NCBI RefSeq assembly: GCF_023502235.1
Contig: NZ_JAMFLY010000001.1
Location: forward strand, 434,001-498,000
Length of the DNA: 64,000 nt
Reading direction: 5' to 3'
DNA from: Flagellimonas myxillae
GTDB lineage: Bacteria > Bacteroidota > Bacteroidia > Flavobacteriales > Flavobacteriaceae
The notes beneath the pieces are model-generated. The model had not been told where the DNA came from. It worked only from the letters and a program-made list of their open reading frames with translations, and did not search any database. Both the position numbers and the translations under genes were made by a program. This document shows, one piece after another, positions 1-7,654 of the stretch (position 1 is the first letter of the stretch; every line of letters begins with the position of its first letter).

Positions 1-88
1 CCTATAACAAGGCCACGGAACTTTTTTCAGTATACCACTAGGTTTACAATCAATTAGTTATAGCTCAGAATCTGGAGAATCTTAAATT

Positions 89-111
89 TTATTTAAAATA
101 AGTCTAAATAA
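89..111. promoter_or_regulatory. palindromic operator (metal-regulator type), site 1
   Basis: A 23-base inverted repeat with arms TTATTTA and TAAATAA around a 9-base centre (AAATAAGTC). It is identical base for base to the site at 2906-2928 and lies just upstream of the porin promoter's -33-like TTTG. AT-rich palindromes of this size resemble Fur- or DtxR-type metalloregulator operators. The palindrome and its recurrence are seen; the regulator is inferred. Confidence 0.65.
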
Positions 112-112
112 A

Positions 113-144
113 TTTGGTCGATTTGTAAGGTGGAAATATATTTG
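113..144 (+). promoter_or_regulatory. porin promoter (TTTG-N20-TAnnTTTG)
   Basis: TTTG at 113-116 and TATATTTG at 137-144 match the Bacteroidota -33/-7 promoter pattern with a 20-base spacer. It is flanked by palindromic operators at 89-111 and 154-176, so a repressor could block both polymerase binding and the start region. The leader to the ATG at 192 is about 45 bases. Confidence 0.6.
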
Positions 145-153
145 CGCCTCACT

Positions 154-176
154 TTATTTGAAATCAATCTAAATAA
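154..176. promoter_or_regulatory. palindromic operator, site 2
   Basis: A second copy of the same 23-base palindrome, with arms TTATTTG and TAAATAA and centre AAATCAATC. It starts 10 bases after the -7 element, so it covers the probable transcription start of the porin gene. Two operators bracketing one promoter argue for strong repression. Confidence 0.6.
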
Positions 177-191
177 AAACAAACACCGACG

Positions 192-1370
192 ATGAGGCAC
201 TTATTTCTTTTATCAACCTTGTTATTTTCAACCGTATTTTTTGCTCAGACGCGTACCGACTCCATCCAATTTGATCCACAAAAGCAGCTAAACGCCGCAC
301 AGCGTATTCTCTCGGGAAACTATGCTTCCGCTGTAACTTTGGGAGCTTATGGGGAGATGTTGTACAACCAACCTGATGGACAAAACGGGGAATTGGATGT
401 ACAGCGATTGGTGGTTCTTTTGGGTTATCGTTTTGATGATCGGACCCAGTTTGTGACGGAAATCGAATTTGAGCACGTAGAAGAAGTATTTGTTGAGCAA
501 GCTTTTGTAAACTATAATGCCGCTCCAAATTTTAATATTAGGGGTGGTCTGATGCTGGTTCCCATGGGAATTGTGAACGAATTTCATGAACCAACCACAT
601 TCAACGGTACTGAAAGACCTGCCATTGACAATGTAATTGTCCCCACAACTTGGCGAGAGCTGGGGGTAGGGGTAACCGGAAGGTTCAATTCCATTTCTTT
701 GGGATACCAAGCCTATTTGTTCAACGGTTTCAAATCTGCTGAATCAGATGGTGAAGGTGGCGTTACCGGAATCTTAAAGGGCTCAAACGGACTAAGAAGC
801 GGAAGACAAAAAGGAATTCAATCCACAATAGATCAACCCAACCTGTCCACCAAATTGGACTACTATGGGATCCCCGGTCTTCGATTGGGCTTTTCCACGT
901 ATTTTGGACGTACCCAGGCCACGGACGATGTGGACACTTTTGACGGCTCGGATGTGGGCATTTCCATGCTTGGTTTGGATGCTCGATATGCATATCAAAA
1001 GTTCACCGCACGGGGACAATTTATCCATGCTTCTTTGTCCGATACTGATGCATACAATAATCTAACCGGGAGAGACTTGGGTAGTGCGATTCAAGGGTGG
1101 TACGTAGAAGGCGCCTATAACTTGCTTCCCACCGGAAATCGACAAAAACTTTTTGTCTTTACCCGTTACGAGGACTTCAATACTCACGCCGATACCGATG
1201 GCACGCTCATTGCGAACGAAGCGTATGATAGAACTGATGTTACTACAGGATTAACATATCATATTGCACCGGGTGTGGTAGTCAAAGGAGATTATCAATT
1301 TAGAAGCAATGCCCTAGAAGATGGCGATGTTGCCGATAGATTAAACTTTGGAATAGGGGTGTGGTTTTAA
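192..1370 (+). CDS. outer-membrane porin-like beta-barrel protein
   Basis: 392 residues with a clear signal peptide (cleavage near FFAQ, residue 18). The rest is alternating polar/aromatic strands ending in ...LNFGIGVWF, a C-terminal aromatic residue as expected of an outer-membrane beta-barrel. The layout (an N-terminal region with LGAYGEMLYN, then repeated hairpins) is like phosphate-selective porin O/P-type proteins of Bacteroidota; the substrate cannot be read from the sequence. Two palindromic operators flank its promoter, and the stop codon lies inside a strong terminator hairpin. The next gene, an FMN-binding exported protein, has its own copy of the operator, so the two are probably co-regulated but not co-transcribed. 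A role in metal or anion uptake is inference. Confidence 0.8.
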   Translation: MRHLFLLSTLLFSTVFFAQTRTDSIQFDPQKQLNAAQRILSGNYASAVTLGAYGEMLYNQPDGQNGELDVQRLVVLLGYRFDDRTQFVTEIEFEHVEEVFVEQAFVNYNAAPNFNIRGGLMLVPMGIVNEFHEPTTFNGTERPAIDNVIVPTTWRELGVGVTGRFNSISLGYQAYLFNGFKSAESDGEGGVTGILKGSNGLRSGRQKGIQSTIDQPNLSTKLDYYGIPGLRLGFSTYFGRTQATDDVDTFDGSDVGISMLGLDARYAYQKFTARGQFIHASLSDTDAYNNLTGRDLGSAIQGWYVEGAYNLLPTGNRQKLFVFTRYEDFNTHADTDGTLIANEAYDRTDVTTGLTYHIAPGVVVKGDYQFRSNALEDGDVADRLNFGIGVWF

Positions 1371-1383
1371 CCACACCTTTTTT
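1358..1383 (+). terminator. intrinsic terminator overlapping the porin stop codon
   Basis: Perfect inverted repeat GGTGTGGTT (1358-1366) and AACCACACC (1369-1377) followed by six T. The TAA stop (1368-1370) sits in the loop and the right arm. A ribosome finishing translation would cover the hairpin, so termination may depend on ribosome release. Confidence 0.8.
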
Positions 1384-1406
1384 CTTCCGTATTCTTTAGC
1401 TTATTT

Positions 1407-1438
1407 TTATTCATAATAAGTCTAAATTAATATATTTG
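1407..1438 (+). promoter_or_regulatory. operator site 3 plus -7 element of the FMN-protein gene
   Basis: 1407-1429 matches the 23-base palindrome of site 1 at 20 of 23 positions (core TAAGTCTAAAT intact). One base later comes TATATTTG (1431-1438), a TAnnTTTG -7 element. The operator therefore covers the region between -33 and -7. The element ends only 4 bases before the ATG at 1443, so the transcript may be leaderless. Confidence 0.6.
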
Positions 1439-1442
1439 CGGT

Positions 1443-1973
1443 ATGAAATCCGCCACTCCATACACCTTGCTGCTGGCAATGCTTTTGCTTCTGGGGTTTA
1501 CCGCTCCCAAGACCGTGCATAAAAAGGTGGTTAAGGAAGTAGAAAAGACTTTTGCGGTTGAAGGGGTTGCTTTTAACCCCTTTGTTGTTTCCAATGAATT
1601 AAATCAAGAATTGCCCACCAAAATTTCTGGAGAAAACTTTTTTAAGATCCACGTCCAGGACTCACTTTTGGGTTATGCCTTTGTTGACCAAGCTCCCAGT
1701 AAAACAGCCAAATTTGATTACTTGGTAGTTTTTGATGGGGAATTAAAAGTGGTGAATTCCAAGGTCCTTATTTATAGGGAGGAATACGGTGGTGAAATTG
1801 GAAGCAAAAGGTGGTTGAAACAGTTCCTTGGAAAAACGGGCAATGACCGTGTAAGTATCGATTCAAATATTGATGCCATTTCGGGCGCCACTATTTCCGT
1901 GAGATCTATGACCAAATCCATGGACAATTTGCTCCAAACCATCGGAATTCTTCAAAAAAATGGACAGTTGTAA
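1443..1973 (+). CDS. exported FMN-binding domain protein
   Basis: 176 residues. An N-terminal hydrophobic signal segment (about 7-21) is followed by an FMN_bind-type domain. The motif DAISGATISV (144-153) contains the S/T-GAT signature; in the family, FMN is attached to that threonine (T150 here) by ApbE through a phosphoester bond. No apbE lies in this window. Such domains pass electrons outside the cytoplasmic membrane. The stop overlaps the start of the next gene (TAATG), so the two are translationally coupled. With the operator upstream and a porin before it, a role in extracytoplasmic reduction linked to metal supply is plausible but inferred. Confidence 0.75.
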   Translation: MKSATPYTLLLAMLLLLGFTAPKTVHKKVVKEVEKTFAVEGVAFNPFVVSNELNQELPTKISGENFFKIHVQDSLLGYAFVDQAPSKTAKFDYLVVFDGELKVVNSKVLIYREEYGGEIGSKRWLKQFLGKTGNDRVSIDSNIDAISGATISVRSMTKSMDNLLQTIGILQKNGQL

Positions 1974-2467
1974 TGGATTACAACGGCCTTCTGGGATCCT
2001 TTCCAAGAGAAATTAGATTGTTTGTCGCTGCCTTTGTGGTAGTCTTATCCATTGGATTTTTTACAGGACTTTTGTTTGTAAAGCAGACCGAATCCATAAC
2101 ACCGGCAGGAGTGGAGGAAAATTATCTGGGTAACGAGGAGAACGAAGCTGCAGAGATCATGAAATTCAAAAAAGGGGAAAGGGAGATGTTGACAATCGTT
2201 CATACCCATATACTTTCCATGGCCTTTATCTTTCTTTTGCTTGGCGGGCTGGTGTGGATCACCAAATTTCCAAAGAACTGGAAGTTGTTTTTGACCATCG
2301 AACCCTTTTTCTCGGCAGTGCTCACTTTTGGGGGTATTTATCTGATGTGGATGGGGATATTATGGATGAAGTACGTTGTAATATTTTCTGGGATTCTAAT
2401 GACGGTGACCTTTACCTTTTCTGCGGGTCTCGTTTTGAAGCAGTCCCTTTTTCCAGCAAAACGTTAG
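1973..2467 (+). CDS. four-helix membrane protein with HTH histidine pair, unknown function
   Basis: 164 residues, overlapping the FMN-protein stop by one base. About four membrane segments are visible (near 15-36, 79-96, 105-130 and 133-155), with a charged loop at about 40-72. Two histidines (H77 and H79, in VHTHILSMAF) stand at the start of helix 2, a position suited to heme or metal binding. I do not recognise the family. Because it is coupled to an FMN-carrying protein, it may be the membrane electron donor or anchor for it; that is inference. No terminator is evident after it, and the next gene is convergent. Confidence 0.65.
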   Translation: MDYNGLLGSFPREIRLFVAAFVVVLSIGFFTGLLFVKQTESITPAGVEENYLGNEENEAAEIMKFKKGEREMLTIVHTHILSMAFIFLLLGGLVWITKFPKNWKLFLTIEPFFSAVLTFGGIYLMWMGILWMKYVVIFSGILMTVTFTFSAGLVLKQSLFPAKR

Positions 2468-2523
2468 AGGAAGAAGACTGTGCGAAAGGTATCATTCCCC
2501 AATAACCAAAATTCAATCGAGGT

Positions 2524-2874
2524 TTAGTTTTCAATAAATTTGTAGGCAATGTCTTTTGCAGCCAAGAATTTTAGGCCTTGTTTTTTGATTTTCAGCAGCC
2601 CCTTAAGTTCATCAACCTCCCTGCCGTCCAATAGAATCACAAAGCACTTGTTTCCAACAGAAATGGGAACCTTTCTATGGGTCGGGGCATAAGCTATGGT
2701 CTTTTCCCAGTAGTTTACGTCCAGTTCGCATAGGTGTTTTCGGAATGCCTCCAATTCCCACTCATAAAACTCAAAACACAGATTATTGAATACAAGTTGA
2801 AAGAGTTTGCTGTGGTTACAAAAGGTTAAAATCCCATTTTTACTCTGTTGTAATACTTTTATGGAGGGGCACAT
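2524..2874 (-). CDS. small conserved protein, DUF6686-like
   Basis: 116 residues from the ATG at 2874. A longer reading frame upstream runs through the promoter and operator and is not used. The N-terminal part is cysteine-bearing (C2, C19, C33, C49) and contains KNGILTFCNHSKLFQLVFNN, which I associate with the Bacteroidota family DUF6686 from memory. The C-terminal half has the pattern KVPI..GNKCFVILLDGREVDELKGLL. It has no signal peptide, so it is probably cytoplasmic. Its promoter carries an exact copy of the 23-base operator, placing it in the same regulon as the porin and FMN genes. Function unknown. Confidence 0.65.
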   Translation of the reverse strand: MCPSIKVLQQSKNGILTFCNHSKLFQLVFNNLCFEFYEWELEAFRKHLCELDVNYWEKTIAYAPTHRKVPISVGNKCFVILLDGREVDELKGLLKIKKQGLKFLAAKDIAYKFIEN

Positions 2875-2895
2875 AGTAGCGATATTTATTTCCTT

Positions 2896-2928
2896 CAAAA
2901 ATACATTATTTAAAATAAGTCTAAATAA
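2896..2928 (-). promoter_or_regulatory. operator site 4 and -7 element of the DUF6686-like gene
   Basis: On the minus strand the palindrome (2928-2906) is followed two bases later by TATTTTTG (2903-2896), a TAnnTTTG element 21 bases upstream of the ATG at 2874. The 23 bases equal those at 89-111. The arrangement matches the FMN-gene promoter almost exactly, so the site probably controls this gene rather than guaB, whose -7 element is 57 bases away. Confidence 0.65.
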
Positions 2929-2985
2929 AAATAATATTAAAATGTTAAGGTAGTTTTCAAAAAGTAGGGTTGAATTAAAATATGG

Positions 2986-2993
2986 TATATTTG
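2986..2993 (+). promoter_or_regulatory. guaB -7 promoter element
   Basis: TATATTTG, a TAnnTTTG element, 23 bases upstream of the guaB ATG at 3017. The leader is short. No convincing -33 element is seen at the usual distance. Confidence 0.5.
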
Positions 2994-3016
2994 CACGCAA
3001 TTAATCCGTAATTGCA

Positions 3017-4489
3017 ATGGAAGCCCACCTAAACAAAATTGTTGGCGAAGGATTGACATACGACGATGTTCTCCTTGTGCCTGGATATTCCGAAGTTCTC
3101 CCGAGGGAAGTCAACATCCAAACCAAGTTTACACGAAACATTACCATTAATGTTCCCATCGTTTCCGCTGCGATGGACACTGTTACCGAATCCCAAATGG
3201 CCATTGCAATGGCCCAGGAAGGTGGTATTGGTGTGCTGCACAAAAATATGACCATAGAACAACAGGCCATTAAAGTGCGCAAGGTTAAAAGGGCAGAAAG
3301 TGGGATGATCATGGATCCGGTTACCCTTCCTTTGGAATCTGTGGTCCTCGATGCCAAGGCCAATATGAAAGAACATAGTATTGGCGGTATTCCCATTGTG
3401 GACGACAATAAAAAACTATTGGGGATTGTAACCAATCGTGACCTTCGTTTTGAAAAAAACAACCAGCGTCCCATTTCAGAGGTGATGACTTCCGAAAATT
3501 TGGTGACCGTAGGGGAGGGCACCTCCTTGACCGAAGCTGAGGTAATTCTTCAAAAAAATAAGATTGAGAAGCTCCCAGTGGTAGACGGGAACAATGTTTT
3601 GGTAGGCCTCATTACATTTCGGGACATTACCAAACTAACCCAAAAACCCAGTGCCAACAAAGATGAATATGGCCGCCTGCGGGTTGCAGCTGCCATTGGC
3701 GTTACACCCGATGCGGTGGATAGGGCAGGAGCCTTGGTCAATGCAGGGGTAGATGCCATCGTGATAGATACTGCCCATGGCCATACCAAAGGTGTGGTTG
3801 GTATCCTAAAGGAAGTAAAAAGGGCATTTCCAAAGTTGGAAGTGGTGGTAGGTAACATTGCCACTGCCGAGGCCGCAAAATATTTGGTGGAAGCCGGGGC
3901 CGATGCCGTTAAGGTAGGGATTGGACCAGGATCCATTTGTACCACCCGCGTAGTAGCAGGTGTTGGGTTCCCACAGTTTTCCGCAGTTCTAGAAGTTGCT
4001 GCTGCCATTAAGGGAACCGGGGTGCCGGTTATTGCCGATGGTGGTATTCGATATACAGGGGATATCCCCAAAGCGATTGCCGCAGGGGCCGATACCGTTA
4101 TGTTGGGATCTTTGCTTGCAGGTACCAAGGAATCTCCAGGAGAGACCATTATCTATGAGGGGCGTAAGTTTAAGTCTTACAGGGGAATGGGCTCGGTGGA
4201 AGCCATGAAAGAAGGTAGCAAGGATCGCTACTTCCAAGATGTTGAGGACGACATTAAGAAATTGGTTCCTGAAGGAATCGTAGGTCGAGTACCATATAAG
4301 GGTGACCTCTATGAAAGTATGCACCAGTTTATTGGAGGCTTACGGGCCGGAATGGGATATTGTGGTGCTAAGGATATCGAAACCTTAAAGGAAAACGGAC
4401 GTTTTGTGAAGATTACCTTTAGTGGTATCAACGAAAGTCACCCACACGATGTAACCATTACCAAAGAGAGTCCGAATTATAGCAGATAG
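3017..4489 (+). CDS. guaB: inosine-5'-monophosphate dehydrogenase
   Basis: 490 residues, the usual length. It oxidises IMP to XMP with NAD+, the first committed step of guanine nucleotide synthesis, in the cytoplasm. The TIM barrel starts with [17 protein letters not shown] (13-29). Two CBS domains are inserted at about 95-215. The catalytic loop [15 protein letters not shown] (303-317) carries the active cysteine C308, and the mobile flap region contains YRGMGS. The nucleotide-binding [10 protein letters not shown] is present. It is monocistronic, with its own promoter, and convergent with the thioredoxin-like gene. Confidence 0.97.
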   Translation: MEAHLNKIVGEGLTYDDVLLVPGYSEVLPREVNIQTKFTRNITINVPIVSAAMDTVTESQMAIAMAQEGGIGVLHKNMTIEQQAIKVRKVKRAESGMIMDPVTLPLESVVLDAKANMKEHSIGGIPIVDDNKKLLGIVTNRDLRFEKNNQRPISEVMTSENLVTVGEGTSLTEAEVILQKNKIEKLPVVDGNNVLVGLITFRDITKLTQKPSANKDEYGRLRVAAAIGVTPDAVDRAGALVNAGVDAIVIDTAHGHTKGVVGILKEVKRAFPKLEVVVGNIATAEAAKYLVEAGADAVKVGIGPGSICTTRVVAGVGFPQFSAVLEVAAAIKGTGVPVIADGGIRYTGDIPKAIAAGADTVMLGSLLAGTKESPGETIIYEGRKFKSYRGMGSVEAMKEGSKDRYFQDVEDDIKKLVPEGIVGRVPYKGDLYESMHQFIGGLRAGMGYCGAKDIETLKENGRFVKITFSGINESHPHDVTITKESPNYSR

Positions 4490-4567
4490 AGGAAATTTGC
4501 AAATTCGGAAATGTGCCAATAGCTACTAATTGCACACGTCCTTTGCGCCTTCTGGTAATTCCGGACT

Positions 4568-4583
4568 AAAAACTAGGGTTTTT
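4568..4583. terminator. weak bidirectional hairpin between convergent genes
   Basis: AAAAAC (4568-4573) and GTTTTT (4578-4583) with a 4-base loop, between guaB and the convergent thioredoxin-like gene. The stem is only six pairs and A/T-rich; it could serve both strands but is marginal. Confidence 0.3.
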
Positions 4584-4589
4584 CAGGAT

Positions 4590-5120
4590 TTATTTGGTCC
4601 CGGCATAAGCTTGCCAGTCCTTGTCCTTGTAGATGTCATCACCAAAGTAACGGGCGATTTGAAGAAAAGGCTTTGCCTTTTGGTAGCCGGGTACCGGGGA
4701 AAGCATATTTAGCTTTTCATCTAAAAATACTACGGTAGGATAGCTCATTTTTCCTTGAAGCAATGCTGCGGCAAATTCATGGTATCCGCGCCTGCCAGAT
4801 GGAACATACTTAAAGGTGTTCCCCTTGAATTCAATAGGGTCTTTGCCTTCGGCATCCAACTTTACCATATAAAAATTATCGGCCATATAGGCGGCAACCT
4901 CAGGGTTTTGGAAGGTATCCTTATCCATTTTTTTGCACCAACCGCACCAATCGGTGTAAACATCAACAAATATCTTCTTGGGTTGCGCATCGGTCTGGGA
5001 CAATTGCACGGCCTCGTCCCAACTGATCCATTTTACATTTTGGGCATGGGATTGAAATCCAAACAATAACGAGAGAAGCAAGAAAGTCCGGGTTAAGTAG
5101 GTGAAAACAACACGCATCAT
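4590..5120 (-). CDS. exported thioredoxin-family protein
   Basis: 176 residues: signal peptide to about residue 27 (SHAQ), then a thioredoxin fold with the redox motif WCGWC (58-62, cysteines 59 and 62). A cis-proline region SYPTVVFLDE follows at about 126-135. The WCGWCKKM form is typical of small periplasmic thioredoxin-like proteins of Bacteroidota (Thioredoxin_7-like). It probably reduces or isomerises disulfides in the periplasm. The partner is not indicated; its minus-strand neighbour upstream (DUF3995) is 66 bases away. Confidence 0.85.
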   Translation of the reverse strand: MMRVVFTYLTRTFLLLSLLFGFQSHAQNVKWISWDEAVQLSQTDAQPKKIFVDVYTDWCGWCKKMDKDTFQNPEVAAYMADNFYMVKLDAEGKDPIEFKGNTFKYVPSGRRGYHEFAAALLQGKMSYPTVVFLDEKLNMLSPVPGYQKAKPFLQIARYFGDDIYKDKDWQAYAGTK

Positions 5121-5186
5121 TCCTAATTTTTTTGGGTTTGGTCTTGCGACCGTAACAAAACTAACGAAAATTATGCCAAAATAGTG

Positions 5187-5600
5187 TTAACCAAATGTTT
5201 CCAGCAGTAGGATGAGCACCCCCATTAGAAGGCATAAAGGGGAATAATACTTCGTATCTAGGATTGAAAATTTACTGTTTTTGGCTGTTTTAAAAAACCC
5301 AACATACTTAAAGTCGCCAAACGCCCTAATAATAAATACGAGAGCGATACCTATTGAAACATACCGTAACCAAGGGTGACTTATATAGCCAATAACTTTG
5401 TTGATATAAACAAAAGCAAAGCCCAGCAAAATTACTCCCACGAACACAGCCATAATTTTACCCGGGGTTTTTACCGTTTTGCTCTCTATTTGCGTGGGAA
5501 GCACGGCAGCGGGATCTTTGATTCCAAATATTGACCAATAAAAATGTAAAACCGCTAAGGAAATAAGAACAACGGACAACATTATGGCCAAAACATCCAT
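5187..5600 (-). CDS. DUF3995 membrane protein
   Basis: 137 residues with four hydrophobic segments (about 3-27, 48-68, 75-93 and 116-135). The pattern HFYWSIFGIKDPAAVLPT near the N-terminus and the short helices fit DUF3995, an integral membrane family of unknown role. It begins 5 bases after the lysA stop on the same strand, so it is probably in the lysA transcript. No link to lysine synthesis is evident. Confidence 0.75.
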   Translation of the reverse strand: MDVLAIMLSVVLISLAVLHFYWSIFGIKDPAAVLPTQIESKTVKTPGKIMAVFVGVILLGFAFVYINKVIGYISHPWLRYVSIGIALVFIIRAFGDFKYVGFFKTAKNSKFSILDTKYYSPLCLLMGVLILLLETFG

Positions 5601-5605
5601 AGATT

Positions 5606-6850
5606 TTATTTGAGGACTTCAGCTTTTGGGGTTTCGAACAAGTCCTTGATATCCACTTGATTTCTTAGGATATCATCAAAAGTCTCACGCTCCCTGATCA
5701 AATGGGCTTTCCCCTTGTGCCAAAGCACCTCTGCGGGTCTAAAACGTGAGTTGTAATTGCTGGACATGGTAAAACAATAGGCTCCGGCATTTTTGAAGCA
5801 AAGAATGTCCCCTTCCGAGATTTCATTGATTCTTCGATTGCTGCCAAAAGTGTCTGTTTCACAAATATAGCCAACTACGGAATAATAGCGCTCCTTACCC
5901 TTTGGGTTGGAAATATTACTGATTTCGTGCGCGGAACCATATAACATGGGTCTAATCAAATGATTGAATCCAGAATCCACACTGGCAAAAACGGTAGATG
6001 TGGTCTGCTTAACCACATTTACCTTGGCTAGGAAGTACCCAGCCTCACTAACCAAAAATTTTCCAGGTTCAAAGGCCAATGTGAGTTCCTTGCCATATTC
6101 TTCGCAAAATTGATTGAAACGGGTGGTCAATTTTTTGCCCAGCTCCTCAATATTGGTTTCAATATCCCCAGCTTTATAAGGGACCTTAAATCCGCTTCCA
6201 AAATCGATAAACTCCAAATTTTTAAAGTTTTTTGCGGTCTCGAAAAGAATCTCGGAGGCGTATAGGAACACGTCAATATCCAAAATATCACTTCCCGTAT
6301 GCATGTGGATTCCGTTGATATTCATTTTGGTGAGATCCACAATGCGCAACAAATGTGGAATCTGGTGGATGCTGATGCCGAACTTCGAATCGATATGTCC
6401 CACCGATATTTTGGAATTCCCACCTGCCATCACGTGTGGGTTAATTCGGATGCAAACAGGCACATCTGGGTGCTTGCTGCCAAATTGTTCCAGAATGGAA
6501 AGGTTGTCTATATTAATTTGTACGCCAAGGGCAGAGGCCTCCTCTATTTCTTCCAAGGACACGCCGTTAGGAGTGAAGATGATGGATTCAGGTTTGAAAC
6601 CGGCCATCAGTCCCAATTTAACTTCTTGGATGGAAACCGTATCAAGTCCGCTGCCGAGGTTGTTCAGTAACCTAAGGATGGAAATATTCGAAAGGGCCTT
6701 GGCGGCATAGTTCAATCGAAGGCTTCCCACACCCTTAAAGGCATTGGTCAGTCGTTGGTATTGCGATTCAATTTTTTCGGCATCATATACATAAACGGGT
6801 GCACCATGTTGCCGAGCGATCTTGAGTAAATTCTGGGCGTTCATATTCAA
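5606..6850 (-). CDS. lysA: diaminopimelate decarboxylase
   Basis: 414 residues. It is a PLP enzyme that removes CO2 from meso-diaminopimelate to give lysine, the last step of the pathway. The alanine-racemase-type barrel carries the PLP lysine K51 in NYAAKALSN. HMHTGSDI is the conserved HxGS region, EFIDFGSGFKVPY the glycine-rich phosphate site, and ICETDTFG (the C-x-x-D-x-F motif) supplies the second-subunit active-site cysteine. The start at 6850 gives a normal N-terminus. It leads a small unit with DUF3995. An operator half-site lies upstream (see rejected items). dapD of the same pathway is at 27.9 kb. Confidence 0.95.
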   Translation of the reverse strand: MNMNAQNLLKIARQHGAPVYVYDAEKIESQYQRLTNAFKGVGSLRLNYAAKALSNISILRLLNNLGSGLDTVSIQEVKLGLMAGFKPESIIFTPNGVSLEEIEEASALGVQINIDNLSILEQFGSKHPDVPVCIRINPHVMAGGNSKISVGHIDSKFGISIHQIPHLLRIVDLTKMNINGIHMHTGSDILDIDVFLYASEILFETAKNFKNLEFIDFGSGFKVPYKAGDIETNIEELGKKLTTRFNQFCEEYGKELTLAFEPGKFLVSEAGYFLAKVNVVKQTTSTVFASVDSGFNHLIRPMLYGSAHEISNISNPKGKERYYSVVGYICETDTFGSNRRINEISEGDILCFKNAGAYCFTMSSNYNSRFRPAEVLWHKGKAHLIRERETFDDILRNQVDIKDLFETPKAEVLK

Positions 6851-7008
6851 ATTAGTCTTTCAAACAAATCTATGGGTTGCGGAATAGTTGACCAAGAATA
6901 TAAGTCTAAATCAAATAAATATAACATTTTGTTTGAAAAATAACACATATTAAAAAAAGGGCTTGCGGCTTTACCCTCCACATTGTACATTTAATACAAA
7001 TTCGCAGC

Positions 7009-7647
7009 ATGAAATTACCCCTTTTTCCCTTGCAGTCGGTCTTTTTTCCGGGTGAAACCGTACCGCTGCACATATTTGAGGAACGTTATAAACAATTGAT
7101 CAATGATTGCCGTAAGGAAGCGGTGACTTTTGGGATTCCTGTTTTTATAGACAATTCCATTGCCTTTGGCACCGAGGTGCAGCTCGTAGAGGTGGTTACC
7201 ACCTATGACAATGGGGAAATGGATGTGGTTTGTGTTGCTAGGCAGGTTTTTAGGGTATTGACCTTTGAGCAGCAACTGGAAGGGAAGTTGTATGCAGGGG
7301 GTGAGGTCGAGTTTTTGGATATGGAATACGGCACGGATAAAGCATTGAGGGAAGAGGTGTTGTCCAAGCTCGAATCCCTCTATAATTTGATGGAGGTTCC
7401 GTTCACAAAAGTGGCGTCAAAACAGTTTAACAGCTTTTCCTTGGCGCACAAAATGGGCCTCTCTTTTGAACAGGAGTACGAGTTGCTTCAAATCTCAAAG
7501 GAAATAGACCGGCTTATGTTTATCAGGGAACATTTGGACTCAACAATAACCGTACTCGAAGAAGTGAATAGGACCAAGTCCCTTATCGAGATGAACGGGC
7601 ATTTCAAAAACTTTGACCCCTTGGACTTCAAGAACTTTAAGACTTAA
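7009..7647 (+). CDS. LON substrate-binding (N-terminal) domain protein
   Basis: 212 residues and stand-alone: the Lon N-domain is present (LPLFPLQSVFFPGETVPLHI at 3-22, then FEERYKQLI) but there is no AAA+ or protease part. Free-standing LON-domain proteins (YcaO/PUD1-like, formerly peptidase S16) are common in bacteria and presumably bind protein or small ligands. It has its own short upstream region and is followed by the G-poor repeat block. It is divergent from lysA. Confidence 0.85.
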   Translation: MKLPLFPLQSVFFPGETVPLHIFEERYKQLINDCRKEAVTFGIPVFIDNSIAFGTEVQLVEVVTTYDNGEMDVVCVARQVFRVLTFEQQLEGKLYAGGEVEFLDMEYGTDKALREEVLSKLESLYNLMEVPFTKVASKQFNSFSLAHKMGLSFEQEYELLQISKEIDRLMFIREHLDSTITVLEEVNRTKSLIEMNGHFKNFDPLDFKNFKT

Positions 7648-7654
7648 GACACAA

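Noticed and set aside
1..88. End of a gene left of the window
   Set aside because: No open frame with coding character is visible in the first 88 bases.
6898..6920. Possible fifth operator upstream of lysA
   Set aside because: Only one half (TAAGTCTAAAT) matches; the other arm is not complementary, so I treat it as a chance half-site.
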